Positions 42,657 through 51,415 of a DNA stretch of 64,000 nucleotides are shown one piece after another. The stretch lies in assembly GCA_964368625.1 (NCBI GenBank), contig CAYJBH010000012.1:1-64000 (forward strand), written 5' to 3'. The DNA comes from CAYJBH01 sp964368625 (GTDB lineage: Bacteria > Bacillota > Clostridia > Oscillospirales > Ruminococcaceae). The notes beneath the pieces were generated by a model that worked only from the letters and a program-made list of their open reading frames with translations, was not told where the DNA came from and did not search any database. Made by a program: the position numbers and the translations under genes. The first letter of the stretch is position 1; each line of letters opens with the position of its first letter.

Positions 42657-42700
42657 AGTTGTACTAAAAGATTTACACGCAACTATTAAGGATCGAGGAA

Positions 42701-44368
42701 ATGATGAGTATTATTGAGCAATATGTTAAGGAATTATACCCCGATAATCAACAGGAAACGCTAGATAAAATAAACGAACTAACTACTAATTGGAGCAAAA
42801 AAAACTTCCCGACATTTAACGATGTTAACCATAGCGATGTGTTAATGATTAGCTACGGTGATAGCTTCAACAAGGAAGGTGTCGCCCCTCTTGGAGCATT
42901 AAAATCATTTATGGACAGCGAGTTTAAAGATACTATTTCCGCTATACATATATTGCCTATGTTTCCATTTTCTTCTGACGACGGCTTCTCGGTTATTGAT
43001 TTTAAAAAAATCAATCCCGATTTGGGCGGCTGGAAGGAAATCGAAGACCTTAACAACGGTTACGATTTAATGTTTGATGCCGTTATAAATCATGTTTCAC
43101 AGCATAGCGATTACTTCAAGGGGTATCTGAGCGGCGACGAGAAGTATGCTAACTATTTCATAGAAAAGAAGGATGGGTTAGATTACAAAAATGTAGTTCG
43201 CCCCAGAGCATTACCCCTCTTTACCGAGTTTGAAACCTCTAGAGGTAAAAAACAGATATGGACCACATTCAGCGATGATCAGGTTGATCTTAACTTCCAA
43301 TGCCCAGACGTTTTAATCACTATTCTGGATATTTTATTCATGTTTGCCTTTTATGGTTCGCGTTTTATCCGCTTTGATGCAATTGGCTTTGCATGGAAGG
43401 AGGACAACAGTAGCTGTATGAGCCTCCCACAGACGCATACATTGGTAAAACTTATCAGAGCTGTATTAGAGGTTTGTGTTCCCGGCGTAACAATTATTAC
43501 CGAGACTAACGTGCCACACGAAGAAAATATAAGCTATTTTGGTAATGGACACGATGAGGCGGCCCTTGTTTATCAATTCCCGCTCCCCCCACTTGTGGTT
43601 CATACATTTTTAAGGGGCGACTCCTCAGCACTAACAAACTGGGCACAATCGTTAGAGGCTACAACCGAAGATACAACATTTTTCAACTTTTTAGCCTCTC
43701 ACGATGGAATAGGTATGCGTCCGCTCGAGGGTATATTATCAAGAGAGGATCAGAAGGTTATCGCCGATGAAATGTTAAAAAGAGGTGGAGAGATTGGCTA
43801 CCGTACCCTACCGGATGGAAGTGAAGTTCCCTACGAACTTAATATTAACTATCTAGATGCAATAGCTGGAAACCTAACCACGCCTAAACAAATTTCTCAG
43901 AAATTTTTAGCCTCACAGTTTATCATGCTATCGATGATAGGCATGCCGGCAATCTACTATCACAGCTTAATTGGAAGCCGTGGGCATAGGGAAGGTTATG
44001 AAACAAGCGGTATAAAGAGACGAATAAATCGCGAAAAGCTTAATGTAGACACAGTGATTGATGAATTACATACCGAAGGAAGCTTAAGAAACCTTGTTTC
44101 TACAGGCTATAAACAGTTAATCAAAGCCAGAAGAAACGAGCCATTGTTTGCACCACAAAGTGAGCAACTTGTTTTAAGCCTATCTGATGCGGTTTTTGCA
44201 ATCCAACGTTCAGATGCTAACTCTCGTTTAATTGCTGTTGTTAACGTAACCGATAGCGAAGTAGATATAGTTCTGCCATTCAGTGGCACAGATATTATCA
44301 GCAATACTGCAGTTGATAAAAACCTTACACTTAACCCATGGCAATATATGTGGATTTTATCTGAATGA
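42701..44368 (+). CDS. GH13 subfamily 18 phosphorylase (glucosylglycerate or sucrose(-6P) phosphorylase type)
   Basis: This 555-residue enzyme has the GH13_18 arrangement: HILPMFPFSSDDGFSVIDF near 83-101, the nucleophile D226 in RFDAIGFAWKE, the acid/base E268 in TETNVPHEEN and D335 in SHDGIGMRPLEG. These enzymes split alpha-glucosides with phosphate, giving glucose-1-phosphate. The RFDAIGFAWKE variant is closer to the YcjM/glucosylglycerate phosphorylase branch as I recall it than to classical sucrose phosphorylase (RLDAVGYGAKE), so glucosylglycerate is a fair guess. It is monocistronic with its own promoter. Glucose-1-phosphate would feed GlgC. ATG at 42701 or 42704 behind GAGG. Confidence 0.8.
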   Translation: MMSIIEQYVKELYPDNQQETLDKINELTTNWSKKNFPTFNDVNHSDVLMISYGDSFNKEGVAPLGALKSFMDSEFKDTISAIHILPMFPFSSDDGFSVIDFKKINPDLGGWKEIEDLNNGYDLMFDAVINHVSQHSDYFKGYLSGDEKYANYFIEKKDGLDYKNVVRPRALPLFTEFETSRGKKQIWTTFSDDQVDLNFQCPDVLITILDILFMFAFYGSRFIRFDAIGFAWKEDNSSCMSLPQTHTLVKLIRAVLEVCVPGVTIITETNVPHEENISYFGNGHDEAALVYQFPLPPLVVHTFLRGDSSALTNWAQSLEATTEDTTFFNFLASHDGIGMRPLEGILSREDQKVIADEMLKRGGEIGYRTLPDGSEVPYELNINYLDAIAGNLTTPKQISQKFLASQFIMLSMIGMPAIYYHSLIGSRGHREGYETSGIKRRINREKLNVDTVIDELHTEGSLRNLVSTGYKQLIKARRNEPLFAPQSEQLVLSLSDAVFAIQRSDANSRLIAVVNVTDSEVDIVLPFSGTDIISNTAVDKNLTLNPWQYMWILSE

Positions 44369-44403
44369 AAAAATTGTAGTGTTACCTATTTTTGAGCATA
44401 AAA

Positions 44404-44449
44404 AACCACCATCTTGGTTTAACCGCCACTATGGTGGTTAAGCATTTTT
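44404..44449. terminator. bidirectional terminator between GH13_18 and the flavoprotein operon
   Basis: AACCACCAT (44404-44412) pairs with ATGGTGGTT (44431-44439). A-run before and T-run after serve both convergent genes. Confidence 0.75.
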
Positions 44450-44457
44450 AATTGTAT

Positions 44458-45096
44458 TTATAATGAAACTTTATTATCTAATAATATAGTTCTAATTTTA
44501 TTTATTTCATTTAGTGTTTCTTCTTGCATATCAACTTCATTTGGCAGATGACATGGTAAAATTTCGTCTAAAACACCATTTTTACGAACTACAATACCCT
44601 CGTTACAGTTATGTCCATAGCCACAAGTGTAGCATTGATTATACTGGTTCACTTGCATTTTGCCAATTGTTTTAATTTGATTGAAATTAAACATTTTTTC
44701 GATATATCCTGCTACCGGATCATCTGCTTCTCTGCTCTCGCAAGTTGTTACTATTACACCAAGTTTGTTTTTAAGCGAATATGTACTTCTATGTCTAAAA
44801 GCAAAAGTTCTCTCAAGGCAGGCATGAGCAAGTGCATTTACCATGCCAAAATAATTCGGTGCTCCGAAAATAATAATATCAGCTTGTTTCATTTTATCGC
44901 CAATATCATTAAAATCATCACGAACCTTACATTCGTTATCTGATGCACAAGCTGTACAGCCAATACACCCGTTAATTTTCTTACCGGCAAGTGAAACTAT
45001 TTCAAATTCATCATTGCAACCTTTTAAAATATTTTCGATCGCATTATGTGTCATTCTTCCTTTTCTGCCACTACCACTAATTGCTAAAATTTTCAT
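44458..45096 (-). CDS. NADPH-dependent FMN reductase / iron-sulfur flavoprotein
   Basis: This 212-residue flavodoxin-fold protein has the FMN phosphate loop SGSGRKGRMTHN at residues 7-18. A cysteine cluster CIGCTACASDNEC near 44-56 matches the iron-sulfur flavoprotein (ISF) pattern, and a second cysteine-rich patch is CYTCGYGHNC near 155. It probably carries electrons or reduces quinone- or oxidant-type compounds. It is the last gene of a MarR-MmcQ-flavoprotein operon and directly abuts MmcQ. ATG start behind GGAGAG. Confidence 0.85.
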   Translation of the reverse strand: MKILAISGSGRKGRMTHNAIENILKGCNDEFEIVSLAGKKINGCIGCTACASDNECKVRDDFNDIGDKMKQADIIIFGAPNYFGMVNALAHACLERTFAFRHRSTYSLKNKLGVIVTTCESREADDPVAGYIEKMFNFNQIKTIGKMQVNQYNQCYTCGYGHNCNEGIVVRKNGVLDEILPCHLPNEVDMQEETLNEINKIRTILLDNKVSL

Positions 45097-45459
45097 CTAA
45101 ACTCTCCTTTTAAGTTTTGGTTTTGTTATTTCATAACTATTTGTTATAAATTTTTTCAGTGTTTCTAAATCTACATCTTCGTTTAACCAGATGCTATTCC
45201 AATGTGTTTTGTTCATGTGATAGCCAGCTGTAACGCCTATAAAAGCTTGCCTTAAGAAATCTGCCTCCATAGGCTCGCATTTTACATTCACATATTCTTT
45301 ACCATTAAGATTACCTACTAAAACAAAAATTTTCTTGCTCATTCGGTGTCGAACAACAGCAGTATTAATCGACTTGTTTTTGAATGGATAATCAATATAT
45401 ACATCAGAAAATTCTGATGCAAAGTTAATAACCTGCTCCCGTGTAAAGATGTTTTTCAT
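45097..45459 (-). CDS. MmcQ/YjbR family protein
   Basis: This 120-residue protein has the CyaY-like MmcQ/YjbR fold. Landmarks are FVLVGNLNGKEYVNVKCEPMEADFLRQ in the middle (residues about 50-76) and GYHMNKTHWNSIWLNEDVDLETLKKFI near the end. The biochemical role is not known; some members were proposed to bind DNA. It sits between marR and the flavoprotein gene with 2-bp and 0-bp gaps, so it is part of the same response operon. Confidence 0.85.
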   Translation of the reverse strand: MKNIFTREQVINFASEFSDVYIDYPFKNKSINTAVVRHRMSKKIFVLVGNLNGKEYVNVKCEPMEADFLRQAFIGVTAGYHMNKTHWNSIWLNEDVDLETLKKFITNSYEITKPKLKRRV

Positions 45460-45461
45460 AA

Positions 45462-45899
45462 TTACATCTTAGAAAGCAAATCATATAGTGCTTTGATTTC
45501 ATTTTCAGATAAATTATTTTTATAAGTAAGTGCGAGACGTGCTTTATCAGCGTTTTTATGAACTTCTTTTCCTGTTTCGGTTATTTTCACTTTTACTACT
45601 CGCTGGTCAGTTAGCGTCCGCTCTTTTTCAATAAATCCATTTTCCATTAGCTTATTTACAGATCGTGATACATTTGGGCTATCAGATACCATTTTTTCTT
45701 TTATTTCCTTTATAGAAAGTGCATCTTCTGTTGCTAAATGAAGTTCATGTAGTATATCTAGTTGTAGTTTTGATATGTTAAATTCAGAAAGAGCTTTGTT
45801 TGTTGCCGACTCTAAGTCACCTGCAACACATAAAATAAGTGCATAAGTTTTTGTTAAAATATTAAAATCTGAGTTTATTATTAAATCTTTATTTGCCAT
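45462..45899 (-). CDS. MarR-family transcriptional regulator
   Basis: This 145-residue protein has the winged-helix core of MarR proteins: SIKEIKEKMVSDSPNVSRSVNKLMENGFIEKE near 65-95 and the wing DQRVVKVKITETG. Members usually repress their own operon and release DNA when they bind phenolic or oxidising compounds. It is the first intact gene of the operon and lies just after a remnant gene. ATG start behind AAGGAG. Confidence 0.9.
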   Translation of the reverse strand: MANKDLIINSDFNILTKTYALILCVAGDLESATNKALSEFNISKLQLDILHELHLATEDALSIKEIKEKMVSDSPNVSRSVNKLMENGFIEKERTLTDQRVVKVKITETGKEVHKNADKARLALTYKNNLSENEIKALYDLLSKM

Positions 45900-45908
45900 A
45901 ACATCTCC

Positions 45909-46032
45909 TTAAATAGTTAGTAGCTTTTCACTTTCTTTAAGAATATTAGTAATTGGTTGCATACATGAACACCATTGTGTGTGCTGTTTGTGGATTGTCA
46001 TTCAACCATAGAATATTGAGTTTATTATTCAT
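45909..46032 (-). pseudogene. DsrE-family gene reduced to its two ends
   Basis: Behind an excellent AAAAGGAG, an ATG at 46032 opens a 28-codon frame, NNKLNILWLNDNPQTAHTMV then FMYATNY, ending at 45946. From memory, DsrE-like clostridial proteins begin this way (NKLNILW.NDN..T...MVFMYATNS). In an overlapping frame (45950 to 45909) the sequence reads TNILKESEKLLTI and stops, which resembles the usual C-terminus of such proteins (PLT.xLK..E.LLTI). The middle of roughly 90 residues is missing, as if deleted between two short ACCAAT/ACTAAT-like sequences. It is the first element of the marR operon. It may still act as a leader peptide. Confidence 0.55.
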
Positions 46033-46064
46033 ATTTAAAAATCTCCTTTTGTAATATACTATTT

Positions 46065-46093
46065 ATAATACATTACGCAGAATAAAAAGTCAA
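46065..46093 (-). promoter_or_regulatory. promoter of the marR operon with candidate MarR site
   Basis: On the minus strand TTGACT (46088-46093), 17-bp spacer and TATTAT (46065-46070). TCCGCGGA (46104-46111) is a palindrome just upstream of the -35 box, and ATTCTGCGTAAT in the spacer resembles the ATTCCGCGGATT around it. The pair may be the MarR binding sites. Confidence 0.55.
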
Positions 46094-46220
46094 GGAATTA
46101 TAATCCGCGGAATGTAATTGCATAAAAGTACTGAAAATATTATTTACCATAAAGCATTGTTATTTTCAGTCAGTCATGATTTTGCGAATTGATAAGGATT
46201 TATTAGGGCTAATTAAATAA

Positions 46221-46253
46221 AGAAGGAGCTGTGTTAGCTACACAACTCCTTCT
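46221..46253 (-). terminator. terminator of the two-component operon
   Basis: AGAAGGAGCTGTGT (46221-46234) pairs with ACACAACTCCTTCT (46240-46253) with one mismatch around a 5-base loop. On the minus strand a T-rich stretch follows. Confidence 0.7.
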
Positions 46254-46344
46254 AGTTATTTATAGTATTATACATTAACAGATAAGGTTTACGCTACTGC
46301 TACTACATTGTAGCGGAATTCATCTCATCTTCCACAGCTATTTG

Positions 46345-47850
46345 TTAACTATCCTGCTTTTTATATTCATTTGGAGAAACTCCTGTAATTCGCTTGAATA
46401 TCTTAGAAAAATAATTTGGATTTTCAAAACCTATCATATTACAAATTTGGTAGATAAGTAGGTTGCTGTTCATCATTTCTTTAGCTAGTCCAATTTTATA
46501 CTTATGGGTATACAGAATAAATGTATCCCCTGTCTCCTTCTTGAACACCTGGCTTAAATATGATTCCGACATATTCACATGTGCTGCTGCCTCGGCAAGC
46601 GAGACAAACCTAGAGGAGTGCGCAACTATATAATCTATAACCCTTCTAACAGCAGGTGAATATTTTACAGATTTCCCGAGTGTTGTTGTTGCAAAGAAAA
46701 GAGAAGCAAATGCTAAAAGTTCATTCTTAATTGTAGTATAGCTTGGTGCCTTTACAATCACATTCTGGGATGCAAAGTAACTACTTTCCAATGAAGGCAC
46801 CCTAAATAAATCTATTAATGACAGCGAATACTCTATAAAATGTTTAGGCATAACTACCATTTCTTCCGAAAAGGCCAGTGAAAACCTTTCAATAGCATCT
46901 GTTACAGCAGACGCATTTTGGGCAATAATATTTCTGCTTATGCTATTTCTTAGGTTGGCAAATTCCTCTTCAATATATGTCGATACAATGATATCACCTT
47001 CGTATTTTTCAACAACACCGTATTTTTCAAAAAACGCAAGCCTCTCTACCTGTCTTGCATAGCAATAGTGCTCATATATTTGTGTTGCATCGGTATACAC
47101 CTTGCTAAAGCCAACTGAACATCTGGCATCAAGGTAATTTTCTAAATTGTTCTTCAATGCTCCGAATATAAGAGCACTGTCAAAATCCTTAGGAAGCAGC
47201 AGGCAGATGGTATCATTTTCGTTATGGCAAGCAACAACATCAACCCCACTATTTTTTAATGTCTGCAATGTCATATTTAAGCAAACATTCTGCGGCATAC
47301 TCGCCCCATCCTTAGCAGGAACAAATGAAATGCATGCCACAAAACCTTGACGATAGAATAAATCTCCTGCTATCTGTTGACCCGGTTCATTTACCAGTGT
47401 AGAAAACCTCTTACTTATTTCGGTTATATCCAGCTGATTATCATTAAGTTTGTTATCAATAATTTCCTGTGAATTGTTCATCACGGGTTTAATATTCTTT
47501 AAAACCTCCAGTAAATTATCAGGGTTAAGTGTTAACTTATTAATAAAGTCGATAACTCCCAATCGCAATGCTAATCTAACGCTATCAAAATCATCACAGC
47601 AGCTTAAAATTATTACGTTAACATTAACATTTTCGTTCTTTAACCGTTCTAAAAGTTCAAAGCCATTTAATCTAGGCATCTTAATATCTAACAAAACTAC
47701 GTCAGGACGATGAGTTATAATGCGTTCATAGGCAGATTGTCCGTCAAACGCATCTTCAAGCAGGTTGTATCCATGGCCATTCCAATCAATGCAGCTACGT
47801 AGCCCTACTCTAACAAGATATTCATCCTCAACAATAAGTACATTTAACAT
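46345..47850 (-). CDS. AraC-type response regulator (YesN family)
   Basis: This 501-residue regulator has an N-terminal receiver domain with phospho-acceptor D54 in VVLLDIKMPRLNG. A middle region of unknown fold follows (about 130-390), then a C-terminal AraC DNA-binding domain (about 400-498) with SLAEAAAHVNMSESYLSQVFKKETG and the second helix pair IGFENPNYFSKIFKRITG. YesN-type proteins are paired with YesM kinases and switch on sugar ABC transporter genes. The kinase gene is 48 bp upstream. The divergent ABC transporter at 50013 is the likely target. Confidence 0.93.
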   Translation of the reverse strand: MLNVLIVEDEYLVRVGLRSCIDWNGHGYNLLEDAFDGQSAYERIITHRPDVVLLDIKMPRLNGFELLERLKNENVNVNVIILSCCDDFDSVRLALRLGVIDFINKLTLNPDNLLEVLKNIKPVMNNSQEIIDNKLNDNQLDITEISKRFSTLVNEPGQQIAGDLFYRQGFVACISFVPAKDGASMPQNVCLNMTLQTLKNSGVDVVACHNENDTICLLLPKDFDSALIFGALKNNLENYLDARCSVGFSKVYTDATQIYEHYCYARQVERLAFFEKYGVVEKYEGDIIVSTYIEEEFANLRNSISRNIIAQNASAVTDAIERFSLAFSEEMVVMPKHFIEYSLSLIDLFRVPSLESSYFASQNVIVKAPSYTTIKNELLAFASLFFATTTLGKSVKYSPAVRRVIDYIVAHSSRFVSLAEAAAHVNMSESYLSQVFKKETGDTFILYTHKYKIGLAKEMMNSNLLIYQICNMIGFENPNYFSKIFKRITGVSPNEYKKQDS

Positions 47851-47898
47851 TAGTTAAAAATTTTCCTTTCCTTATTCCATCGCAAAAATTATGATTTC

Positions 47899-49557
47899 CT
47901 ATTTTAGGTTTGGCAGATTAATTGTTATCGTGCAACCGCCATCCGGCAACGAATCAACCGATAGACCATATCGAGAACCATAAAGCAGGTTTAATCTCTT
48001 TCTAACATTTGCCAAGCCAACACCGTTACCATTTTGTGATATAAACTCCGGCTTAAAGATTTCCTTTGCCCTCGACTTTTCCATTCCAACACCGTTATCG
48101 GTAAGCTCTATGATAATATCACCTTTATCGTTAACCGAAACAGCTAGCATAATTTTTCCATCCGGTTGGTTAAATATTCCATGTATAATTGAATTTTCTA
48201 TAATGGGCTGTATACAGAATCGCGGAATTTGCATCTGCATTAAATCCTGAGGAACATCATTCTCAAATGTTATGGGGTTACCGTAACGCATCTGCATTAA
48301 CTCAACATAGCCAGCTAAAAACTTAATTTCATTTTCTATAGTAATATCTTTAGTGTTGTTAAAGGAATAATGTAGCACCCCACCAAGTTTTGAAAGAGCT
48401 TCTGCAACCGAGTTGTTGCCGTTAATTGTTGCCATCCAACGTATCGAGTTTAGTGTATTATATAGAAAATGTGGGTTTATTTGAGATATCAAAGCCTCAT
48501 AACGCAACTTTTCTTTTAGCATTGCCTGCTCTGCCGCTGTTTTCATGAGGCCGCTAATGCACATTGCAACCTCGTTAAACACGTCGTTTAGCATATTAAT
48601 TTCTTTAAAGCTGTTGGTAGGAGGCATTGTACTGAAATCGCCCTGCCTCAAACGTTTCATCTGCGCTATGATGGTATTAACCGGAACCGTAATTATTTTT
48701 GTTATAACCTGTATAATAATAATTAGAAAAACAATCAATAACCAAAAGTAAACAATAAAAAGTTGTTGTTGTTCCTCTACTTGTTCTGTAAGTATCGATG
48801 TAGGAATGCTTACCCTTAGTTTTATATCCCAGCTTGTTAATTCTTCTTCCAACACACTTAAAGTATGGTCTGCATCTACAAGCGTTAAATTAGATGAAAT
48901 AACATCATCTTTATACAATATTTCCTGATTATACTGTAATATTGGATGATTAGTAAGGTTCTCCCAAAGTTCATCTTCTGAGATTCTAATGCATAAAAGA
49001 GCGAGAATGTCGTCCCCATCTCGAACTACCCATATGCTATCAATATTAGATGAGTTATTGTCGCTCGATGCTTCACTCCATTCGCTATGCTTATCGTTCC
49101 AATATTCACTTTGAAACATTTCAGCATTGTACTGCACCTGCAAGTTTTCAGAATAATTAATTATCTGTCCACTATTTAGAATTAATGTAAATTCAGGATT
49201 AAAGGCATATAACCTAGTGTTTGATACGTTTCTTAAAGATTTTAACAGTCTATCCTTCGCCATATATGCCTGAGCGGCGTCATCCGGATCAGCAACATTT
49301 CTAATAAGCTCTACGTTTTCTTCATCCGAAATAACCGATGCCGCGGTATAGCTAATGCTCTCTATAATCGTTTCTAGCTGAAGTGCATTATTTTGAACAG
49401 TTAGCTGTGCAAATTGTCGTTCTATTTCATACAAATAATTATTTAGATTTACTGTAAAAAACAAGGAAAAAAGTATAACAGGAATAATTATTCCTAATAA
49501 CAAAAAGGTGAGCAAAGCTTTTCCAATCGTAAATCGACCTAAGAAATTGTTCTTCAT
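47899..49557 (-). CDS. sensor histidine kinase (YesM family)
   Basis: This 552-residue membrane kinase has a transmembrane helix near 15-35, an extracytoplasmic sensor (about 40-260) and a second helix near 265-285. A HAMP domain (PVNTIIAQMKRLRQGDFS) follows, then the His_kinase (PF06580) motif ISQINPHFLYNTLNSIRW with the phospho-histidine, and a HATPase domain with ELTDNGVGM and GNGVGLANVRKRL. It probably senses a sugar or a sugar-loaded binding protein outside the cell. ATG start behind GGGAAG. Confidence 0.93.
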   Translation of the reverse strand: MKNNFLGRFTIGKALLTFLLLGIIIPVILFSLFFTVNLNNYLYEIERQFAQLTVQNNALQLETIIESISYTAASVISDEENVELIRNVADPDDAAQAYMAKDRLLKSLRNVSNTRLYAFNPEFTLILNSGQIINYSENLQVQYNAEMFQSEYWNDKHSEWSEASSDNNSSNIDSIWVVRDGDDILALLCIRISEDELWENLTNHPILQYNQEILYKDDVISSNLTLVDADHTLSVLEEELTSWDIKLRVSIPTSILTEQVEEQQQLFIVYFWLLIVFLIIIIQVITKIITVPVNTIIAQMKRLRQGDFSTMPPTNSFKEINMLNDVFNEVAMCISGLMKTAAEQAMLKEKLRYEALISQINPHFLYNTLNSIRWMATINGNNSVAEALSKLGGVLHYSFNNTKDITIENEIKFLAGYVELMQMRYGNPITFENDVPQDLMQMQIPRFCIQPIIENSIIHGIFNQPDGKIMLAVSVNDKGDIIIELTDNGVGMEKSRAKEIFKPEFISQNGNGVGLANVRKRLNLLYGSRYGLSVDSLPDGGCTITINLPNLK

Positions 49558-50012
49558 CTTCCCTACCTTAACTTATTCACTATCTATTTCTTATTAATAT
49601 AGTTTAAGACATTTTGTCTTATATTGCAACTTATAAATTTTTTCTTTTATATATTTAAACTAACCTCTGAATCAATCAAAATTTTGATATGTCATATTGC
49701 ATAAAAAAATTTTTATTTTTTGTAAGCGTAAAAAAAACGTTGCATAACAGCTAAAAAATGTTGCATTTTCGCTATCGACTCATCATCTATATTAGGGTGT
49801 TGTAAAAATTGTTATATAATTCATAATATTTGTTACTTTAAATCACCCAAAAGCTGTGATAGTATTAAACAAGATTAACACGTAAATTTTACAATTCTTT
49901 AACAATTAAAACTAACGGCAAAGCTTACACCACTATTTAGCTTTTAAATGTATTTAAGTATATAGAGGATATACTTTAAATAAAAACAATTTTTTGAAAG
50001 GGATTTTTAAAG
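49558..50012. other. divergent regulatory region between YesM and the ABC transporter
   Basis: This AT-rich gap holds AAGACA/TGTCTT (49606-49620) near the kinase promoter and AGTATAT/ATATACT (49957-49975) just before the transporter gene. The second is extended to TTTAAGTATAT on the left and ATATACTTTAAA on the right. These are candidate sites for the YesN-type regulator. I saw no coding frame. Confidence 0.5.
49957..49975 (+). promoter_or_regulatory. candidate activator site upstream of the ABC transporter
   Basis: AGTATAT (49957-49963) and ATATACT (49969-49975) are perfect 7-bp arms around AGAGG, about 40 bp before the binding-protein ATG. Assignment to the YesN regulator is positional. 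Confidence 0.4.
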
Positions 50013-51344
50013 ATGAAGAAATTTTTAGCTTTATTAACAGCGTTGGTATTGATGCTATCTGCATTTGCTTCATGCAGCACACCGGCAGAACCAACATCCG
50101 AAGCAAGCACCGAGGAGGCAACAACAGAGTCAACCGCTACTACCGAAGAAGGAGCAGAGGAAGCTGCTTCTGCTCTATCCGGTGATGTTGCACTGATGGT
50201 TATCGATTCCTTTACAGGCGACAGCGATGCTGCAATTTATGGAGCTGCTGATGAATTTATGAGCCTAAACCCTGATGTTAATGTAACAATAGAAGGTGTT
50301 CCGGCTACAAACATCAAGGAAAAATTCACAACATCGGCAATGTCTGGTGCAGGCCCTGACATTGTTTCTCTCGATTCATCTGGTTGGGCAGTAGATGCAG
50401 CTGCAGCAAACCTTTTAATGCCACTTGATGAGCAACTTGCTCCTATAGCTGATCAGTTCCAGGAAGGACCACTAAACTCCGGTATGTTTAAAGGTAGTTA
50501 CTATGCAGTTCCTTGGTACATGAATAACATGGGCATGTTCTACAACATAGATATCCTAGAGGAAGCTGGTGTTGATGCACCTCCCGCAACATGGGACGAG
50601 CTAACAGCCGCACTTGAAAAAGTTTCAGCTATTGGCAAAGGTGGAATAACCTTCCAATACTTCCTACCGGCATACACAATGTACGCATTCTTCTTCCAGA
50701 GCGGAAACCCGGTTGTAGACACCAGCGGTGATGTACCGGTTTCTGTATTGGCAAATGAAAGCGGCACAGCAGCATTCAACTTCCTTGCCGAATTACACAC
50801 CGAATACAATGCTTTCCCTGAAGCTGTAAAAGACACCTCTTCTTGGGATCAGGTATACGCTCCTTTCACACAGGGTGATGTAGCATTCTTATTCGTAGGT
50901 GACTGGGCAAACAATACTGTCGCTGCAAGCGGCATCAACTACGGTATCGCACCAATGCCAGCAGGCGCAGAGCAGGCTACTGTTCTTGGTGGATACACCC
51001 TTTCAATTAACAAAAACACCGATAACTTTGACGCTGCATGGGCATTTGTTGAATATCTTACAGCATCAGAGCAGAATCATATCCTTCTAGATTATGGCCG
51101 CATGGGCGCTCGTAAAGATATAGATACAGCTGCTTTAATCGAGCAGATGCCACATCTAGAAACTTTTATCGAGCAAAACTCTATAACACAGGCAAGACCG
51201 GCAATTATCAAATCATATGAGTTTGAAGAAATGCTTGGTAATGCATACAAAGAAGTTATCCTTGGAACAAAAACAGCAGAAGAGGCACTAGCCGATTTAG
51301 ATGCTGCAGCCAACGACTTCTTAGCAAAAGAATACGCATCGTAA
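50013..51344 (+). CDS. sugar-binding lipoprotein of ABC transporter (CUT1)
   Basis: This 443-residue lipoprotein has a signal peptide (MKKFLALLTALVLMLSAFAS) with lipobox Cys at 21, then an acidic Thr/Glu linker (about 22-55). A family 1 solute-binding domain of the maltose-binding type follows, with the AMSGAGPDIVSLDSSGWAVDAAAANLL region near 108 and VPWYMNNMGMFYN near 172. The aromatic-rich cleft fits an oligosaccharide. ATG start behind AAAGGGA. It is the first gene of the operon, followed by a terminator-like hairpin. Confidence 0.92.
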   Translation: MKKFLALLTALVLMLSAFASCSTPAEPTSEASTEEATTESTATTEEGAEEAASALSGDVALMVIDSFTGDSDAAIYGAADEFMSLNPDVNVTIEGVPATNIKEKFTTSAMSGAGPDIVSLDSSGWAVDAAAANLLMPLDEQLAPIADQFQEGPLNSGMFKGSYYAVPWYMNNMGMFYNIDILEEAGVDAPPATWDELTAALEKVSAIGKGGITFQYFLPAYTMYAFFFQSGNPVVDTSGDVPVSVLANESGTAAFNFLAELHTEYNAFPEAVKDTSSWDQVYAPFTQGDVAFLFVGDWANNTVAASGINYGIAPMPAGAEQATVLGGYTLSINKNTDNFDAAWAFVEYLTASEQNHILLDYGRMGARKDIDTAALIEQMPHLETFIEQNSITQARPAIIKSYEFEEMLGNAYKEVILGTKTAEEALADLDAAANDFLAKEYAS

Positions 51345-51350
51345 TTTGTC

Positions 51351-51381
51351 GGGGCAGAGGATAACCCTCTGCCCCTTTTTT
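51351..51381 (+). terminator. partial terminator after the binding-protein gene
   Basis: GGGGCAGAGG (51351-51360), loop ATAAC, CCTCTGCCCC (51366-51375), then six T. It lies between SBP and permease genes and probably lowers permease mRNA relative to SBP mRNA. Confidence 0.85.
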
Positions 51382-51415
51382 CTACAAAAGATTATGTTTA
51401 TAAGGAAGTTAGATT

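Larger units (their letters stand above)
42326..42700 (+). other. intergenic region between second sulfatase and GH13_18 gene
   Basis: It holds a terminator (42383-42411), an AT-rich stretch with the palindrome AATAATATTATT (42594-42605), and a promoter (42628-42656). ATTTGCTAT (42569-42577) and ATAGCAAAT (42643-42651) form a distant inverted repeat that reaches the -10 box. No coding frame is apparent. Confidence 0.6.
46033..46344. other. intergenic region between the marR operon and the YesN-type regulator
   Basis: Besides the marR promoter, it contains the terminator at 46221-46253. The rest is AT-rich and shows no gene. Confidence 0.55.

Noticed and set aside
49722..49735. TGTAAGCGTAAAAA as a CcpA (cre) site
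   Set aside because: It mismatches the consensus at two important positions in its right half, and the region is AT-rich.
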